Below are positions 1 to 10,215 of a stretch of DNA of 64,000 nucleotides, in pieces; position 1 is the first letter of the stretch; every line of letters starts with the position of its first letter. Both the position numbers and the translations under genes were made by a program. A model generated the notes under the pieces. It saw only the letters and a list, made by a program, of their open reading frames with translations. It did no database searches and was not told the DNA's origin. The stretch is from Methylobacterium sp. Leaf465 (lineage in GTDB: Bacteria; Pseudomonadota; Alphaproteobacteria; Rhizobiales; Beijerinckiaceae). The DNA is taken from positions 62,001-126,000 of the forward strand of contig NZ_LMRA01000002.1 of NCBI RefSeq assembly GCF_001424705.1, read 5' to 3'.

Positions 1-372
1 CTCTTCCTCGTCGTTCTCGCGCTGCTCTATGCCCTGGCCAGTCCGGGGGCCGAGACGCTGCGTGCGGTGCTCGCCGTCTCGGTGCTGTTCCAGGGCACAG
101 CCCTGGTGCTCGGTCTGATGCCGATCCCAGGGCTCGACGGCTACGGCATCGTCCGACCTTGGCTCTCCGGCCCGCCGGCTTCGCCGCCATCCCCGCCCTG
201 GGCCTTCGCGGACCGGATGGCCCGGCATTCGGGGCTGGTGCTGCTGGGTCTTTTCCTCGTCTCCGCCGCCTTCACCCGGCCGCTGTTCCGCGCCAGCTTG
301 CTGTTGACGGACCTGCTCGGCATCGATCTCGCAGATGTGATCGCAGGTTTCCGGCTGGTGCGCCTGTGGTGA
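1..372 (+). CDS. Site-2 protease family (M50) protein, C-terminal part
   Basis: The frame is open from the left edge, so only the last 123 residues are present. They are hydrophobic and contain LMPIPGLDGY, which resembles the PxPxLDG motif that carries the second half of the zinc site in M50 intramembrane metalloproteases. A second hydrophobic stretch follows (LVLLGLFLVSAAF). The HExxH motif would lie upstream, outside the window. Family members cut membrane-bound substrates within the bilayer. The substrate here is unknown. The family call rests on the LDG motif and the membrane segments only. Confidence 0.65.
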   Translation, partial: LFLVVLALLYALASPGAETLRAVLAVSVLFQGTALVLGLMPIPGLDGYGIVRPWLSGPPASPPSPPWAFADRMARHSGLVLLGLFLVSAAFTRPLFRASLLLTDLLGIDLADVIAGFRLVRLW

Positions 373-558
373 TCCGCTCGTGCGGGGCGACCACCGCGAA
401 CGGAAGACTTGAACCCATCGTGGAATGATTTGCCGATGCGGTGTGTACGTTAACGAGCCGAGCCGTACTCTTGCGACGCATGCGGAGCCGGCACGCGGTT
501 CGTCTTGAATTCGGGGCGACGCACCGGCCCGTCGCGATCGTCGAGGCGGGAGGGGGTC

Positions 559-780
559 ATGCGGGACGATGCGCCGGGGCAGGGGACGCCGCCGTCGGCC
601 TACCGCGTGTTGCTGCTGAACAATGCCGGCCGCGTCCTTCGCACCAAGTCCCTCGCGGGCTGCACCGAGGCGGAGGCGCTGGAGCGGGCACGGGCCTTCA
701 TGGACGGCCGTTCGGTCGAGCTCTGGGACGGGGGGCGCCTGATCCAGCGGCTCGAGGCACCACACGAACCGACAGCCTGA
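559..780 (+). CDS. Small hypothetical protein (73 aa)
   Basis: I do not recognise this family. The ATG at 559 follows a purine-rich stretch (gggaggggg) that can serve as ribosome binding site; an upstream GTG at 505 would add 18 Arg-rich residues and is less convincing. The product has a beta-strand-like core (YRVLLLNNAGRVL), a helix with the pattern AEALERARAFM, and a second strand pair (SVELWDGGRLIQRLE). This looks like a small single-domain cytoplasmic protein. It sits 125 bases before another small unknown gene on the same strand, and both carry an xALxxAxxxA helix after a strand, so they may be distantly related. Confidence 0.6.
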   Translation: MRDDAPGQGTPPSAYRVLLLNNAGRVLRTKSLAGCTEAEALERARAFMDGRSVELWDGGRLIQRLEAPHEPTA

Positions 781-905
781 GCGGAGGAGCGCGGCCCGGG
801 CCTGTCCGCGGCGTTCGGGTCGCGTGGGAACCGGGCTTTCGTGCTAGGTGCGCTCGGTATCCGGATCCGACGCGATCCGGCGCGGCCCGGTGGAGAGACC
901 CTGCG

Positions 906-1160
906 ATGGCCCTCAAGACGACGTTCCTGGTGCAGACCTTCGTGCTCAAGCGCAAGCGGCTCTCGCCGGGCGACCGTGAGGTGGCGGTGACGGAGAGCGG
1001 GGCCCTGAAGAAGGCCGAGGCGATGGCCGCCCGCTTTCCCGGGACGGCGGCGATCAAGGTCGTGGCCGACGACGAGACGGGGGAACTGGAGAGCGCCACG
1101 ATCCTCGGCAGCTTCGGCGAGGTGCCGGACGACTTCGCCGAGAGCCTGCAGGGCTCGTGA
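906..1160 (+). CDS. Small conserved-type hypothetical protein (84 aa)
   Basis: Not recognised. The start ATG at 906 follows a GGAGAG ribosome binding site. The 84-residue product begins with a basic strand (TTFLVQTFVLKRKRL), continues with a helix (ALKKAEAMAARF) and a second strand region (AAIKVVADDETGELESATIL), and ends in an acidic tail. There is no signal peptide or membrane segment. Proteins of this shape, built to take a residue-spaced helix between strands, are common small unknowns in Methylobacterium and Bradyrhizobium genomes (recollection, not a search). No function is proposed. Confidence 0.6.
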   Translation: MALKTTFLVQTFVLKRKRLSPGDREVAVTESGALKKAEAMAARFPGTAAIKVVADDETGELESATILGSFGEVPDDFAESLQGS

Positions 1161-1212
1161 GGCCCGACGCGTCCGGCCTCCGCACCCCCGATCAAAGTGC
1201 CCCGCGGACGCG

Positions 1213-1243
1213 AAAGGGCCCCGCCGCGCGGCGGAGCCCCTTC
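1213..1243 (-). terminator. Hairpin terminator after the BA14K gene
   Basis: A GC-rich stem (CCGCCG paired with CGGCGG, extended by GGG/CCC after a small bulge) is flanked on the + strand by AAA on the left. Read on the minus strand this is a stem followed by a short T run, as expected for an intrinsic terminator downstream of the leftward gene ending at 1269. Confidence 0.5.
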
Positions 1244-1268
1244 TGATCGTCCCGGAGCCTGTCAGCCG

Positions 1269-2021
1269 TTACGGGCAGGCGTGGCGCTGACCGTCATTGC
1301 CGAGATAGGTCCCGGTGCGGCGGTCGTAGGACCGGAAGCGCTGGACGCAGTAGGCGACGTCCTCGCCGCTGGTCGCGACCTCCGGGGTGGCCTCGTAGCC
1401 CGTCGCGGCATAGCCGCCACCATAGGGCGCGTAACCGCCGTAATAGGCCGGCGCATAGCCGCCGGCGTAATAGTCGTCGCCGTAGTAGCCGCCATAGGCG
1501 CTGCCGAGGCCGTAGCCGATCCCGGCGCCGGCGAGACCCAGGCCGAGCCCGAGGCCGAGGCCGCCATAGCCGCGACGGTAGCCGTAGCCGCGCCCGGCAT
1601 AGGCGCCACCCCGGTTGAACCCACCGCGGTTGAAGCCGCCGCGATCACCCCGGAAGCCGTTACCGGCAGCGAGGCCCGCCCCGGCACCGACGGCACCGGC
1701 GCCCACGCCGATGGTCCCGCCGCGGTTGAACCCGCCGCGGTTGAAGCCACCCTGCGCGAGGCCGCCGCGGAACCCGCCGCCGCCGAAGTTGCCCCCGACA
1801 TTGCCGCCGCGGAACCCGCCGCCCTGGGCGAGACCACCGCGGAAGCCACCGCCGCCGAAGTTGCCGCCGCGGAATCCGCCGCCACCCAGGCCGCCGCCGT
1901 GGAAGCCGCCGCCACCGCCACGGAAACCACCGCCGCCGCCGCCCGGACGTGCGTCCGCGGAGGCGGGAATCATCGAGAGGGCCCCGACCAGGGCGGCCGA
2001 TGCCAGGAGTATGCGCTTCAT
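1269..2021 (-). CDS. BA14K family Gly-rich secreted protein (250 aa)
   Basis: The start is set at the ATG at 2021, which opens a signal peptide (MKRILLASAALVGALSM, cleavage probably after ADA). The next ~150 residues are low-complexity Gly/Phe/Arg/Asn repeats such as GGGFRGGN and RGGFNRGG, followed by a Gly/Leu/Ala stretch and Tyr-rich segments. The last ~30 residues (CVQRFRSYDRRTGTYLGNDG) match the C-terminal signature of the BA14K family, small Hyphomicrobiales proteins first described as Brucella immunogens with lectin-like properties. The N-terminal repeats are much longer than in a minimal BA14K protein. Probably envelope-associated or secreted. Confidence 0.8.
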   Translation of the reverse strand: MKRILLASAALVGALSMIPASADARPGGGGGGFRGGGGGFHGGGLGGGGFRGGNFGGGGFRGGLAQGGGFRGGNVGGNFGGGGFRGGLAQGGFNRGGFNRGGTIGVGAGAVGAGAGLAAGNGFRGDRGGFNRGGFNRGGAYAGRGYGYRRGYGGLGLGLGLGLAGAGIGYGLGSAYGGYYGDDYYAGGYAPAYYGGYAPYGGGYAATGYEATPEVATSGEDVAYCVQRFRSYDRRTGTYLGNDGQRHACP

Positions 2022-2172
2022 GGGAGAACCTGTCGTTCGCATGCCGATCCCGAGGATCGAACTTCTGGTAAAGGAACGCGGGGCCTGACGATAAAGTTCG
2101 TTTCAGGCCCTATTCCGTCTCAGTTCGTCGGGCCGGCGATTGACAAAACGGCCGCCGACCTCAAATCTGGAA

Positions 2173-4252
<2,080 letters not shown>

Positions 4253-4260
4253 GCCCCCGC

Positions 4261-4298
4261 GTCCCGGGCCGGCTAGTTTTCGCTGACCGGCCCGGGAC
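4261..4298. terminator. Bidirectional hairpin between convergent genes
   Basis: A perfect 12-bp inverted repeat, GTCCCGGGCCGG at 4261-4272 and CCGGCCCGGGAC at 4287-4298, with a 14-base loop. It separates thiC from the convergent gene ending at 4273, whose stop codon lies in the loop. There is no good T run, so it may act as a transcript-end stabiliser as much as a terminator. Confidence 0.6.
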
Positions 4299-4842
4299 AG
4301 GCATCGCGGGGAAGGGCCGCCCGCGGTGCGTGGAATTCCAGAGGCGTGTGCGCGCGCGCGTCGTAGGCATCGGAGAGCGCGCCGATCATGACATCGGCCG
4401 CGGCATCGAAGTCGGGCGGCGTGCCCAGCGAAATCTCCCGCTCATAGTTCTCGTTCCGCCGGAACTGCACGAAGCCCAGCCGGTGAAGGGCCGCCTTCGC
4501 GGAGTCGGGCAGGGCATCGCCAGACGCCTCCGGCCCCTGCGCGTACCCGCCCGACGCGGCTTCGCAGCGCATCCACGTATCCATGTCGAAGAAGATGCAC
4601 TGCACGTAGCGCTGATCCGTTCGGACGATGCTCACGGTGAGGAACCGATCCCGGGACGTGCTGCGCGGGCCGCGCAGGTGGATGCTGCTCAGCCGCGCGA
4701 CCACTTCGCAGCGATGGGCCGCGACGAAGGCGGCGCGGCCGCGAGCGTCCGACGCGGCGTCCGAGGTCGGGACGTGGACGATCCCCGGCAGCGCCGCCGC
4801 GAACGGCCGCACCCGATTCCACGCCCGTCCGGTGGGGATCAT
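4273..4842 (-). CDS. TY-Chap-like hypothetical protein (189 aa)
   Basis: The start at 4842 (ATG, MIPTGRAWNR) is the best in-frame choice; the frame stays open far upstream only because of shadow coding of imuB. After an Arg/Ala-rich N-terminus, residues 65-165 contain a strand pair (FLTVSIVRTDQRYVQC), then LGFVQFRRNENYER and DFDAAADVMIGALSDAYDAR. This pattern of strands, an LGF..pN..R segment and a final helix resembles the TY-Chap domain, related in fold to type III secretion chaperones and YbjN. The similarity is judged by eye. It is convergent with thiC and lies 107 bases downstream of imuB on the same strand. Function unknown. Confidence 0.55.
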   Translation of the reverse strand: MIPTGRAWNRVRPFAAALPGIVHVPTSDAASDARGRAAFVAAHRCEVVARLSSIHLRGPRSTSRDRFLTVSIVRTDQRYVQCIFFDMDTWMRCEAASGGYAQGPEASGDALPDSAKAALHRLGFVQFRRNENYEREISLGTPPDFDAAADVMIGALSDAYDARAHTPLEFHAPRAALPRDACPGPVSEN

Positions 4843-4949
4843 TCCGATGGCCCTGCGTTTCCGTCCCGGACGGGCGTGCCCGATCGCGCGGAGTGCTATC
4901 ACAGGTTGTGTGGCGCGGCATCGCCCCGGCGCGGTTCTCCCCCGTCGCG

Positions 4950-6548
4950 TCACGCGAACAGCCCGTGCACGAACCAGCGCGCGGGCGCCTCCATCGTGGG
5001 GAAGCCCTCGCGATAGACCCAGAGGCGGCGGCCGGCCTCGTCTTCGACCACGTAGTAGTCCCGCAGCGGACCCGGCGCCCGCCACCACTCGTCGGCGATG
5101 CGCTCGGGTCCGTCCGCATGGGCGACGTGGTGCAGGCGCCGGCGCCAGCGGAAGCGGTGCGGCGGCCCGTCGGGGGCCAGCGCGATGACGTCCTCGGCCG
5201 CTTCGCCCCGGCTGAGCAGCACCAGCGGGCGCGGCGGCAGGGGCGCGCGAGCCTCCCCGCGCAGGCGGGCTCCCGGATCGGGTCGGCCCGCCTGCGCGGG
5301 GAGGCTCGCGCGCCACGGCTCCACGGCCTCGGCCCGCTCGGGCAGGTGGGTCTGGCGAAACCCGAGGCGCATCATGCGCCGGCCGAGGCGCTGGCGCAGG
5401 GCATCGCCCAGATGCTCGGTGCCTTCGCCCCCGCCGGGGGCCTCCATCAGGGCCGTCTGGCGTGCCGCGATCGGGCCCGTGGCGGTGACCTCGAGGCCCA
5501 CGGTCTCGAAGCCGAAGCCGGCATCGAGGGCCGGGCCGAGGCGGTCGAGGCGCAGGGCGAGCAGGCGTCCGATCTGGGCCGGGCAGCGGGTCGGCAGGCT
5601 CAGGCCGAGGTCGAGGCTGCGCAGGATCCCATCGACGCGGGTCAGGGTCAGCCGTACGGCCCGGGCGCCGAGGCCGGCCGCTTCCAGCCGGGGGGCGATG
5701 CCCTCCATCAGACCCATGGCGGTGGCCACGATGGTTTCCGGCTGCCCGATCGGTTCGAGGAAGCCGCGCGCCGCCTGGAATTCGCGCGGGTCCTCGGCCG
5801 TGACCAGGGGTTCGGGCCGGTATCCGAGGGCCTGGTCGAGGCGCAGCAGCAGGGTTTCGCCGAAGCGCCGGGCCAGCGGCGCCCGGGGCGCCGTGGCGAG
5901 GTCGCCGATCCGGTGCAGGCCGAGGCGGGCCAGGGCCTGCGCCGTGGCCCCATCGAGGCGCAGGGCCGAGACGGGCAGGGCGTGCAGGGCCTCCGCGTTG
6001 CAGCCCGGGGCCACGAGGCCGCCCCCGCCGTGGCGCGCCAGGGCGAAGGCGCAGGCCGGCGTGTCGGCGAGGGCGATCCGGGCCGGCATGTCGCGGGTCG
6101 ACAGCCGCCGGGCGAGGTCTTCCACCAGCGCGGCCTCGCCGCCGAACAGGTGGCTCGCCCCCGCGATGTCGAGGAAGAACCCGTCGCCGCCCTCCGCCGG
6201 GCCGTAGGGAGCGACGACGGGCGTGTAGCGCTTGGCCCACAGGCAGAGGCGGTGCAAGGCGGCGGCATCGGCCTCCGGATCGGCCGGATGGACGGCGACC
6301 GGCATCCCGATCCGGGCGCGGGCCCGGGCCAGGGTTTCACCGGGCACGAGGCCGAGGGCGCGGGCGGCGGAATCCACCGCCACCAGGCGCAGGCCGTTGG
6401 CCTCCATGGCGGCCACGACCATCGGGCCGCTGTCGCGGTCGCCGTCAGCCCGAGCGCTGGGCGCGCCGCTCGGGACGGACGGCGCCTGCGTCCGCCTCAG
6501 CCGCGTGACCGGCCAGTGCTCCAGCCAGACCGAAACGATGCGCGGCAT
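4950..6548 (-). CDS. imuB: ImuB, Y-family polymerase-like mutagenesis protein
   Basis: ImuB is a catalytically inactive Y-family polymerase homologue that links ImuA, the beta clamp and DnaE2 in damage-induced mutagenesis. The 532-residue product starts MPRIVSVWLEHWP. It shows family blocks such as LRLVAVDSAARALGL, GDGFFLDIAGASHLFGG and ARHGGGGLVAPG, and lacks a normal DD catalytic pair, as expected. The C-terminal YYVVEDEAGRRLWVYREG segment is typical. It overlaps the upstream imuA by 104 bases, so the two are translationally linked and share the LexA box before imuA. A 73-bp palindromic insertion-like segment lies in the coding sequence. dnaE2 does not follow. Confidence 0.92.
   Translation of the reverse strand: MPRIVSVWLEHWPVTRLRRTQAPSVPSGAPSARADGDRDSGPMVVAAMEANGLRLVAVDSAARALGLVPGETLARARARIGMPVAVHPADPEADAAALHRLCLWAKRYTPVVAPYGPAEGGDGFFLDIAGASHLFGGEAALVEDLARRLSTRDMPARIALADTPACAFALARHGGGGLVAPGCNAEALHALPVSALRLDGATAQALARLGLHRIGDLATAPRAPLARRFGETLLLRLDQALGYRPEPLVTAEDPREFQAARGFLEPIGQPETIVATAMGLMEGIAPRLEAAGLGARAVRLTLTRVDGILRSLDLGLSLPTRCPAQIGRLLALRLDRLGPALDAGFGFETVGLEVTATGPIAARQTALMEAPGGGEGTEHLGDALRQRLGRRMMRLGFRQTHLPERAEAVEPWRASLPAQAGRPDPGARLRGEARAPLPPRPLVLLSRGEAAEDVIALAPDGPPHRFRWRRRLHHVAHADGPERIADEWWRAPGPLRDYYVVEDEAGRRLWVYREGFPTMEAPARWFVHGLFA
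5242..5314. repeat. In-frame 29-bp perfect inverted repeat inside imuB
   Basis: The left arm at 5242-5270 and the right arm at 5286-5314 are exact reverse complements over 29 bases, with a 15-base spacer that is itself partly palindromic (CCCGGATCGGG). The arms include CGAGCCTCCCCGCGCAGGCG. In imuB this encodes about 24 Ala/Arg/Gly/Pro-rich residues beginning ASLPAQAGRPDPG, placed between the HLPERAEAVEPW block and the PRPLVLLSR block where ImuB proteins normally have a short linker. It looks like a mobile palindromic element tolerated in frame. Confidence 0.8.
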
Positions 6549-7287
6549 GATCCCACTCCAGAAGCCAATGTCCGGTCCGCCCGTTGCGGCTCCGGTCGAG
6601 GGTCACCTGCCAGCACGGCCGCTCGATGCAGCCGAAGCGGTCGCGCAGGGCCTTGCCGGCGGCGACCCGCCAGCGTGTCGCCGCCACGTTGGGGCTCTCC
6701 GCCTCCGGTGGCCTCAGGACAAGGAGGAGCAGGTCGGTCCGGGCCGCCGCGAGGTGGAGCCGGCGGCTCTGGGCGAGGGGCAGGGCGGCATCGATGAGGC
6801 CCGCCACGGCCGCCAGCCCCTGCGCGCGCAGGGATTCCTCCAGGGCCCGGTAGGCGTCCCCGTCGCTCGCCACCTCGAACAGCAGCAGGCGGCCGGGATC
6901 GAGGCCGAGCCCGGCCAGCCCGTGCCCGTAGGGGAGGGGATGCCCCCGGCCCGCCACGAGCAGGGCCTCGCCGCGCACCCGGGCGAGGTGGCGCGCCACC
7001 AGCGCAAGGGCGAAGCCCAGCGCCGCCGGCTCGTCGCCCGCCTGCGCCGGGGCGATCTCGTGCAACTGACCGAGGGCGAGGCCGCCCTGTGCGAGGCGCG
7101 TATCGACGTCGTGGATGCCGAGGGGCAGGGCGCCCCGGAGGACGGATGCGCCTCCGCGATCGGCCACGAGGGCGCGCAGGGCCGCCAGATCCGGGGGCGC
7201 ACCCGGATTCGCGGCATCCGGATTTGGCGGATCCGCCGGCAAAGTCTCGGTCTCGGCATCGGGAGGGTCTTCAGGGCTCTGTCTCAT
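6445..7287 (-). CDS. imuA: ImuA, damage-inducible mutagenesis protein
   Basis: ImuA is a RecA/SulA-like partner of ImuB in the alphaproteobacterial mutasome. The 280-residue product has an acidic/Pro N-terminus followed by the family pattern LALGQLHEIAPAQAG, LVAGRGHPLPYGHGLAGLGLD and LRAQGLAAVAGLIDA. It ends in the typical PCWQVTLDRSRNGRTGHWLLEW segment. No intact Walker A box is visible, as is usual for alphaproteobacterial members. The start at 7287 lies 27 bases from a perfect LexA box. It overlaps imuB by 104 bases in another frame. Expression should rise on DNA damage. Confidence 0.9.
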   Translation of the reverse strand: MRQSPEDPPDAETETLPADPPNPDAANPGAPPDLAALRALVADRGGASVLRGALPLGIHDVDTRLAQGGLALGQLHEIAPAQAGDEPAALGFALALVARHLARVRGEALLVAGRGHPLPYGHGLAGLGLDPGRLLLFEVASDGDAYRALEESLRAQGLAAVAGLIDAALPLAQSRRLHLAAARTDLLLLVLRPPEAESPNVAATRWRVAAGKALRDRFGCIERPCWQVTLDRSRNGRTGHWLLEWDHAAHRFGLAGALAGHAAEADAGAVRPERRAQRSG

Positions 7288-7314
7288 CGGCTCCGCTCCA
7301 TCCCGCTACGCTAA

Positions 7315-7329
7315 GAACAAAACAGGAAC
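7315..7329 (-). promoter_or_regulatory. LexA (SOS) box upstream of imuA
   Basis: On the minus strand the sequence reads GTTCCTGTTTTGTTC, an exact match to the alphaproteobacterial LexA consensus GTTC-N7-GTTC with the usual T-rich centre. It sits 28 bases before the imuA start, in the position of a promoter operator. It is the expected regulator site of an imuA-imuB operon. Confidence 0.9.
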
Positions 7330-7518
7330 GCACTCAATCGGTTTCCGGGGGGATTCGGAATTTCGCCTGCCCACAGGGACTTGGCCTGTGGACGGCTGTG
7401 GACGCTTGTGGACGATGGTTTCCGGGCCGGCCGATCCGCCGCGCTTGACCCTATAGCGAGGGCAGGGCAGCACTCCTCACCTGCCGCGCACAAGACGCGG
7501 ATCAGCCGGGAGAACTCC

Positions 7519-8412
7519 ATGCGTTTCGCTCGTGCCCTCGTGGTCCTGTCGGGCCTGATCACCGTCGCGGGCGGCCTCCCCGCCGCCGCGCAGACGGCGG
7601 CCCAGCCCCGGGGCGAGGCCAAGGCGCGCCGGCCCCAGGTCGTGTCGCAGCCGATCCAGGTCTACGATGCCCGCTTCGAGAACGGGGACCTGCGCATCTC
7701 CGGCAGCGTGCGCAAGCCCGGCACCGTGGTGGTGCTCGACGAGGACATCTCGATCATCGCCGACAGCCGGGGCCGCTTCGTCTTCCGCCTGCCTTACGTG
7801 CCCACCAACTGCATCGCCACCCTGAAGGCGGGCGAGGACGAGCGCGAGGCGGTCATCGCCAATTGCGGCCCCGCCGGCCAGCCCGGCCCGAAGGGCGAGA
7901 CGGGGCAGAAGGGCGACACGGGTGACAAGGGCGAGACGGGCCCCGCCGGCCCGCAGGGCGTCGCCGGCCTGCCCGGTCCCCTGGGGCCCAAGGGCGAGCC
8001 GGGTGTCAAGGGCGAGCCGGGTGCCAAGGGCGAGCCGGGTGCCAAGGGCGAGGTCGGACCGAAGGGGGAACCCGGCCCCAAGGGAGAGACGGGTCCGAAG
8101 GGGGACGCCGGACCGAAGGGCGAGACGGGCGCGAAGGGGCCGGCCGGCGAGCGCGGCCCGGCGGGACAGAAGGGCGAGCCCGGTCAGGCCGCCCTGGCGG
8201 CCGCCGCACCCGCATCCCCGTTCCGGGTGGTGCGCCAGGACACCTGCCCGGCCTCGGGCTGCGCGATCACCTGCGAGGGCACCGAGATCCTCGCCTCGGC
8301 CCTCTGCCTGAAGGGCGGCAGCGCCTTCGTGACGGCGGGCGCCGACGGAACCTTGAGCGCGGCCTGCCCCACCGAGAGCCAGGGCCTCGTCGGCCTCTGC
8401 GCCCGGCGCTGA
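7519..8412 (+). CDS. Secreted collagen-like protein (297 aa)
   Basis: The ATG at 7519 follows GGGAGAACTCC and opens a signal peptide ([19 protein letters not shown], cleavage near AAAQ). Residues ~30-115 form a beta-rich domain ([21 protein letters not shown]) resembling a carbohydrate- or IPT-like strand set. Residues ~117-224 are about 36 uninterrupted Gly-X-Y triplets, mostly GPKGE, GAKGE and GPAG, as in bacterial collagens. The last ~70 residues hold six cysteines ([24 protein letters not shown]) and may be a trimerisation or anchoring head. Bacterial collagen-like proteins form trimeric stalks at the cell surface. That role is inferred here from the repeats. Confidence 0.85.
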   Translation: MRFARALVVLSGLITVAGGLPAAAQTAAQPRGEAKARRPQVVSQPIQVYDARFENGDLRISGSVRKPGTVVVLDEDISIIADSRGRFVFRLPYVPTNCIATLKAGEDEREAVIANCGPAGQPGPKGETGQKGDTGDKGETGPAGPQGVAGLPGPLGPKGEPGVKGEPGAKGEPGAKGEVGPKGEPGPKGETGPKGDAGPKGETGAKGPAGERGPAGQKGEPGQAALAAAAPASPFRVVRQDTCPASGCAITCEGTEILASALCLKGGSAFVTAGADGTLSAACPTESQGLVGLCARR

Positions 8413-8569
8413 GGGGACGAACGACCCGGGCGATCGCCCCTCGCCGAAACGGAGCCGTCCGGTGTAAGGACGCGCTTCGTTTCGCGCCGAAGTCGATCCC
8501 ACCCGTGTCGATACCGTCCATGCTCCCTGCCCCTGCCAGCCCCGTTCCCCGCGCCCGCGGGGTCGTCCG

Positions 8570-9295
8570 ATGACCCTGGGCATCTGGGGCAAGCTCGGCG
8601 GGGCCGGCCTCGGCCTCGCCATCGGCGGTCCCCTCGGCGGCCTCGTCGGCGGGGTGGCCGGGCACTTCCTGGTCGACCGCGAGGGCGCGCTGTTCGGCAC
8701 CACGCCGCGCGACGTGGTCTTCACCACCGGCCTCGTGGCCCTGGCCGCCAAGATGGCCAAATCCGACGGCGTGGTGACGCAGGCCGAGGTGGAGGCCTTC
8801 GCCAAGGTGGTGCAGGTGGACGAGCGCGCCCGGCCCGGCGTGCAGCGCCTGTTCGACCTCGCCAAGGGCACCGCGAACGGCTTCGAGGCCTATGCCCGGC
8901 AATTGGCCACCACCTTCCACGACGAGCCGGCCCTGCTGGAGGACGTGCTCGACGGCCTGTTCCACATCGCCAAGGCCGACGGCGCCATCCACGAGGCGGA
9001 GGAGCGCTACCTGCGGGCGGTGGCTGAGACCTTCGGCTACGACGAGGCCGCGTTCCGCCGCATCGCCGCCCGCCACGTCCGGCTCTCCGACGATCCCTAC
9101 CTCGTCCTCGGCCTCGACCACGACGTCGACGATGCCGGGCTGAAGGCCGCCCACCGGGCCCTGGTGCGGGAGAACCATCCCGACCGGGCCATCGCGCGCG
9201 GCCTGCCGCCGGAGGCGGTGGCCATCGCCACCCGCCGGCTCGCGGCCATCAACGCCGCCTATGACCGGATCAGCACCGAGCGGGGCCTCACGTGA
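8570..9295 (+). CDS. DjlA-like co-chaperone with TerB and J domains
   Basis: The 241-residue product has a Gly-rich hydrophobic N-terminus (LGLAIGGPLGGLVGGVAGHF) that may insert in the membrane. A TerB/DjlA helical domain follows at ~45-165 (ALAAKMAKSDGVVTQAEVEAF and its echo FHIAKADGAIHEAEE, two acidic EF-like loops). A C-terminal J domain at ~175-240 carries the diagnostic HPD tripeptide in ENHPDRAI. J domains stimulate DnaK ATPase, and DjlA-type proteins act at the inner membrane. The stop overlaps the GTG start of the amidase gene by four bases, so the two are co-transcribed and probably translationally coupled. Confidence 0.88.
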   Translation: MTLGIWGKLGGAGLGLAIGGPLGGLVGGVAGHFLVDREGALFGTTPRDVVFTTGLVALAAKMAKSDGVVTQAEVEAFAKVVQVDERARPGVQRLFDLAKGTANGFEAYARQLATTFHDEPALLEDVLDGLFHIAKADGAIHEAEERYLRAVAETFGYDEAAFRRIAARHVRLSDDPYLVLGLDHDVDDAGLKAAHRALVRENHPDRAIARGLPPEAVAIATRRLAAINAAYDRISTERGLT

Positions 9296-10047
9296 AACCG
9301 ACGCCCGAGAGCGCCGTCGCCACCAGCGTCCACCCGTCGCCGAATCACGGCGAGCGGCGGTCCGGCCCGGTGGATCTCCTCATCCTGCACTACACCGGCA
9401 TGGAGAGCGCGGCCGTCGCCCTGCAGCGCCTTGCCAACCCCGTGGCGGAGGTCTCGGCCCATTACGTGGTGCTGGAGGACGGCCTCGTGGTTCAGATGGT
9501 GCCCGAGGGGCGCCGGGCCTGGCACGCGGGCCAGGGCTCCTGGGCCGGGCTCAGCGACGTGAATTCGCGCTCCCTCGGCGTCGAGATCGTCAATGGTGGC
9601 CATGCGGGCGGCCTGCCGGCCTACCCCCCGGCACAGATCGAGGCCGTGATCGCCCTGTGCGGCGATCTCGCCAAGCGCTGGAGCCTCGCTCCGCACCGGA
9701 TCCTCGCCCATTCCGACATCGCCCCCGAGCGTAAGGAGGACCCGGGCGAGCACTTCCCCTGGGAGACCCTCGCCCGCGCCGGCATCGGCCACTGGGTGCC
9801 GCCGGCCCCGATCCGCGACGGCCGCTTCTTCGCGCAGGGCGATGCCGGGCCGCCGATCGAGGCGCTGCAGGCGATGTTCGCCCTCTACGGCTACGACCTG
9901 CCGGTGAGCGCCACCTTCGATGCCCGCATGGGCGCGGTGGTGACGGCGTTCCAGCGCCACTTCCGTCCGGCCCGCATCGATGGTGTCGCCGACGCCTCGA
10001 CGATCACGACCCTGCGGGACCTGATCGCGGCGCTGCCGGGACGGTAG
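9292..10047 (+). CDS. N-acetylmuramoyl-L-alanine amidase, AmpD type
   Basis: AmpD-type amidases cleave the lactyl-peptide bond of anhydro-muropeptides in peptidoglycan recycling. The 251-residue product starts at a GTG overlapping the previous stop (GTGA). The amidase_2 domain covers ~20-165 with zinc ligands in LILHYTGM and ILAHSDIAPERKEDPGEHF. A C-terminal peptidoglycan-binding domain follows (~185-245, PPIEALQAMFALYGYDL). There is no signal peptide, so a cytoplasmic recycling role fits. No ampC/ampR genes are nearby. The gene ends before a strong hairpin shared with the convergent terC-like gene. Confidence 0.9.
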   Translation: MKPTPESAVATSVHPSPNHGERRSGPVDLLILHYTGMESAAVALQRLANPVAEVSAHYVVLEDGLVVQMVPEGRRAWHAGQGSWAGLSDVNSRSLGVEIVNGGHAGGLPAYPPAQIEAVIALCGDLAKRWSLAPHRILAHSDIAPERKEDPGEHFPWETLARAGIGHWVPPAPIRDGRFFAQGDAGPPIEALQAMFALYGYDLPVSATFDARMGAVVTAFQRHFRPARIDGVADASTITTLRDLIAALPGR

Positions 10048-10176
10048 GGGACGAGAGGGAGCGCTTCCGCTCGCGTCCTCCTGCGGAAGAGGGTGGGCGC
10101 GGAGCCTCTAGAGAGGAAGGCGCCTGCGCCAGGGCCGACGGGCACTTCGCGGGCGTGCGGCCTGCGATCCCGCTCG

Positions 10177-10205
10177 GGTGAGCCGGGAGATCCCGGCTCA
10201 CCTCT
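10177..10205. terminator. Bidirectional hairpin between ampD-like and terC-like genes
   Basis: A perfect 12-bp inverted repeat, GGTGAGCCGGGA at 10177-10188 and TCCCGGCTCACC at 10191-10202, with a 2-base loop, lies between two convergent genes. The T run is minimal. Confidence 0.6.
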
Positions 10206-10215
10206 GGGAGCCGGG

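Noticed and set aside
7867-8190. Direct-repeat array
   Set aside because: The 9-base periodicity is explained by Gly-X-Y coding for the collagen-like region.
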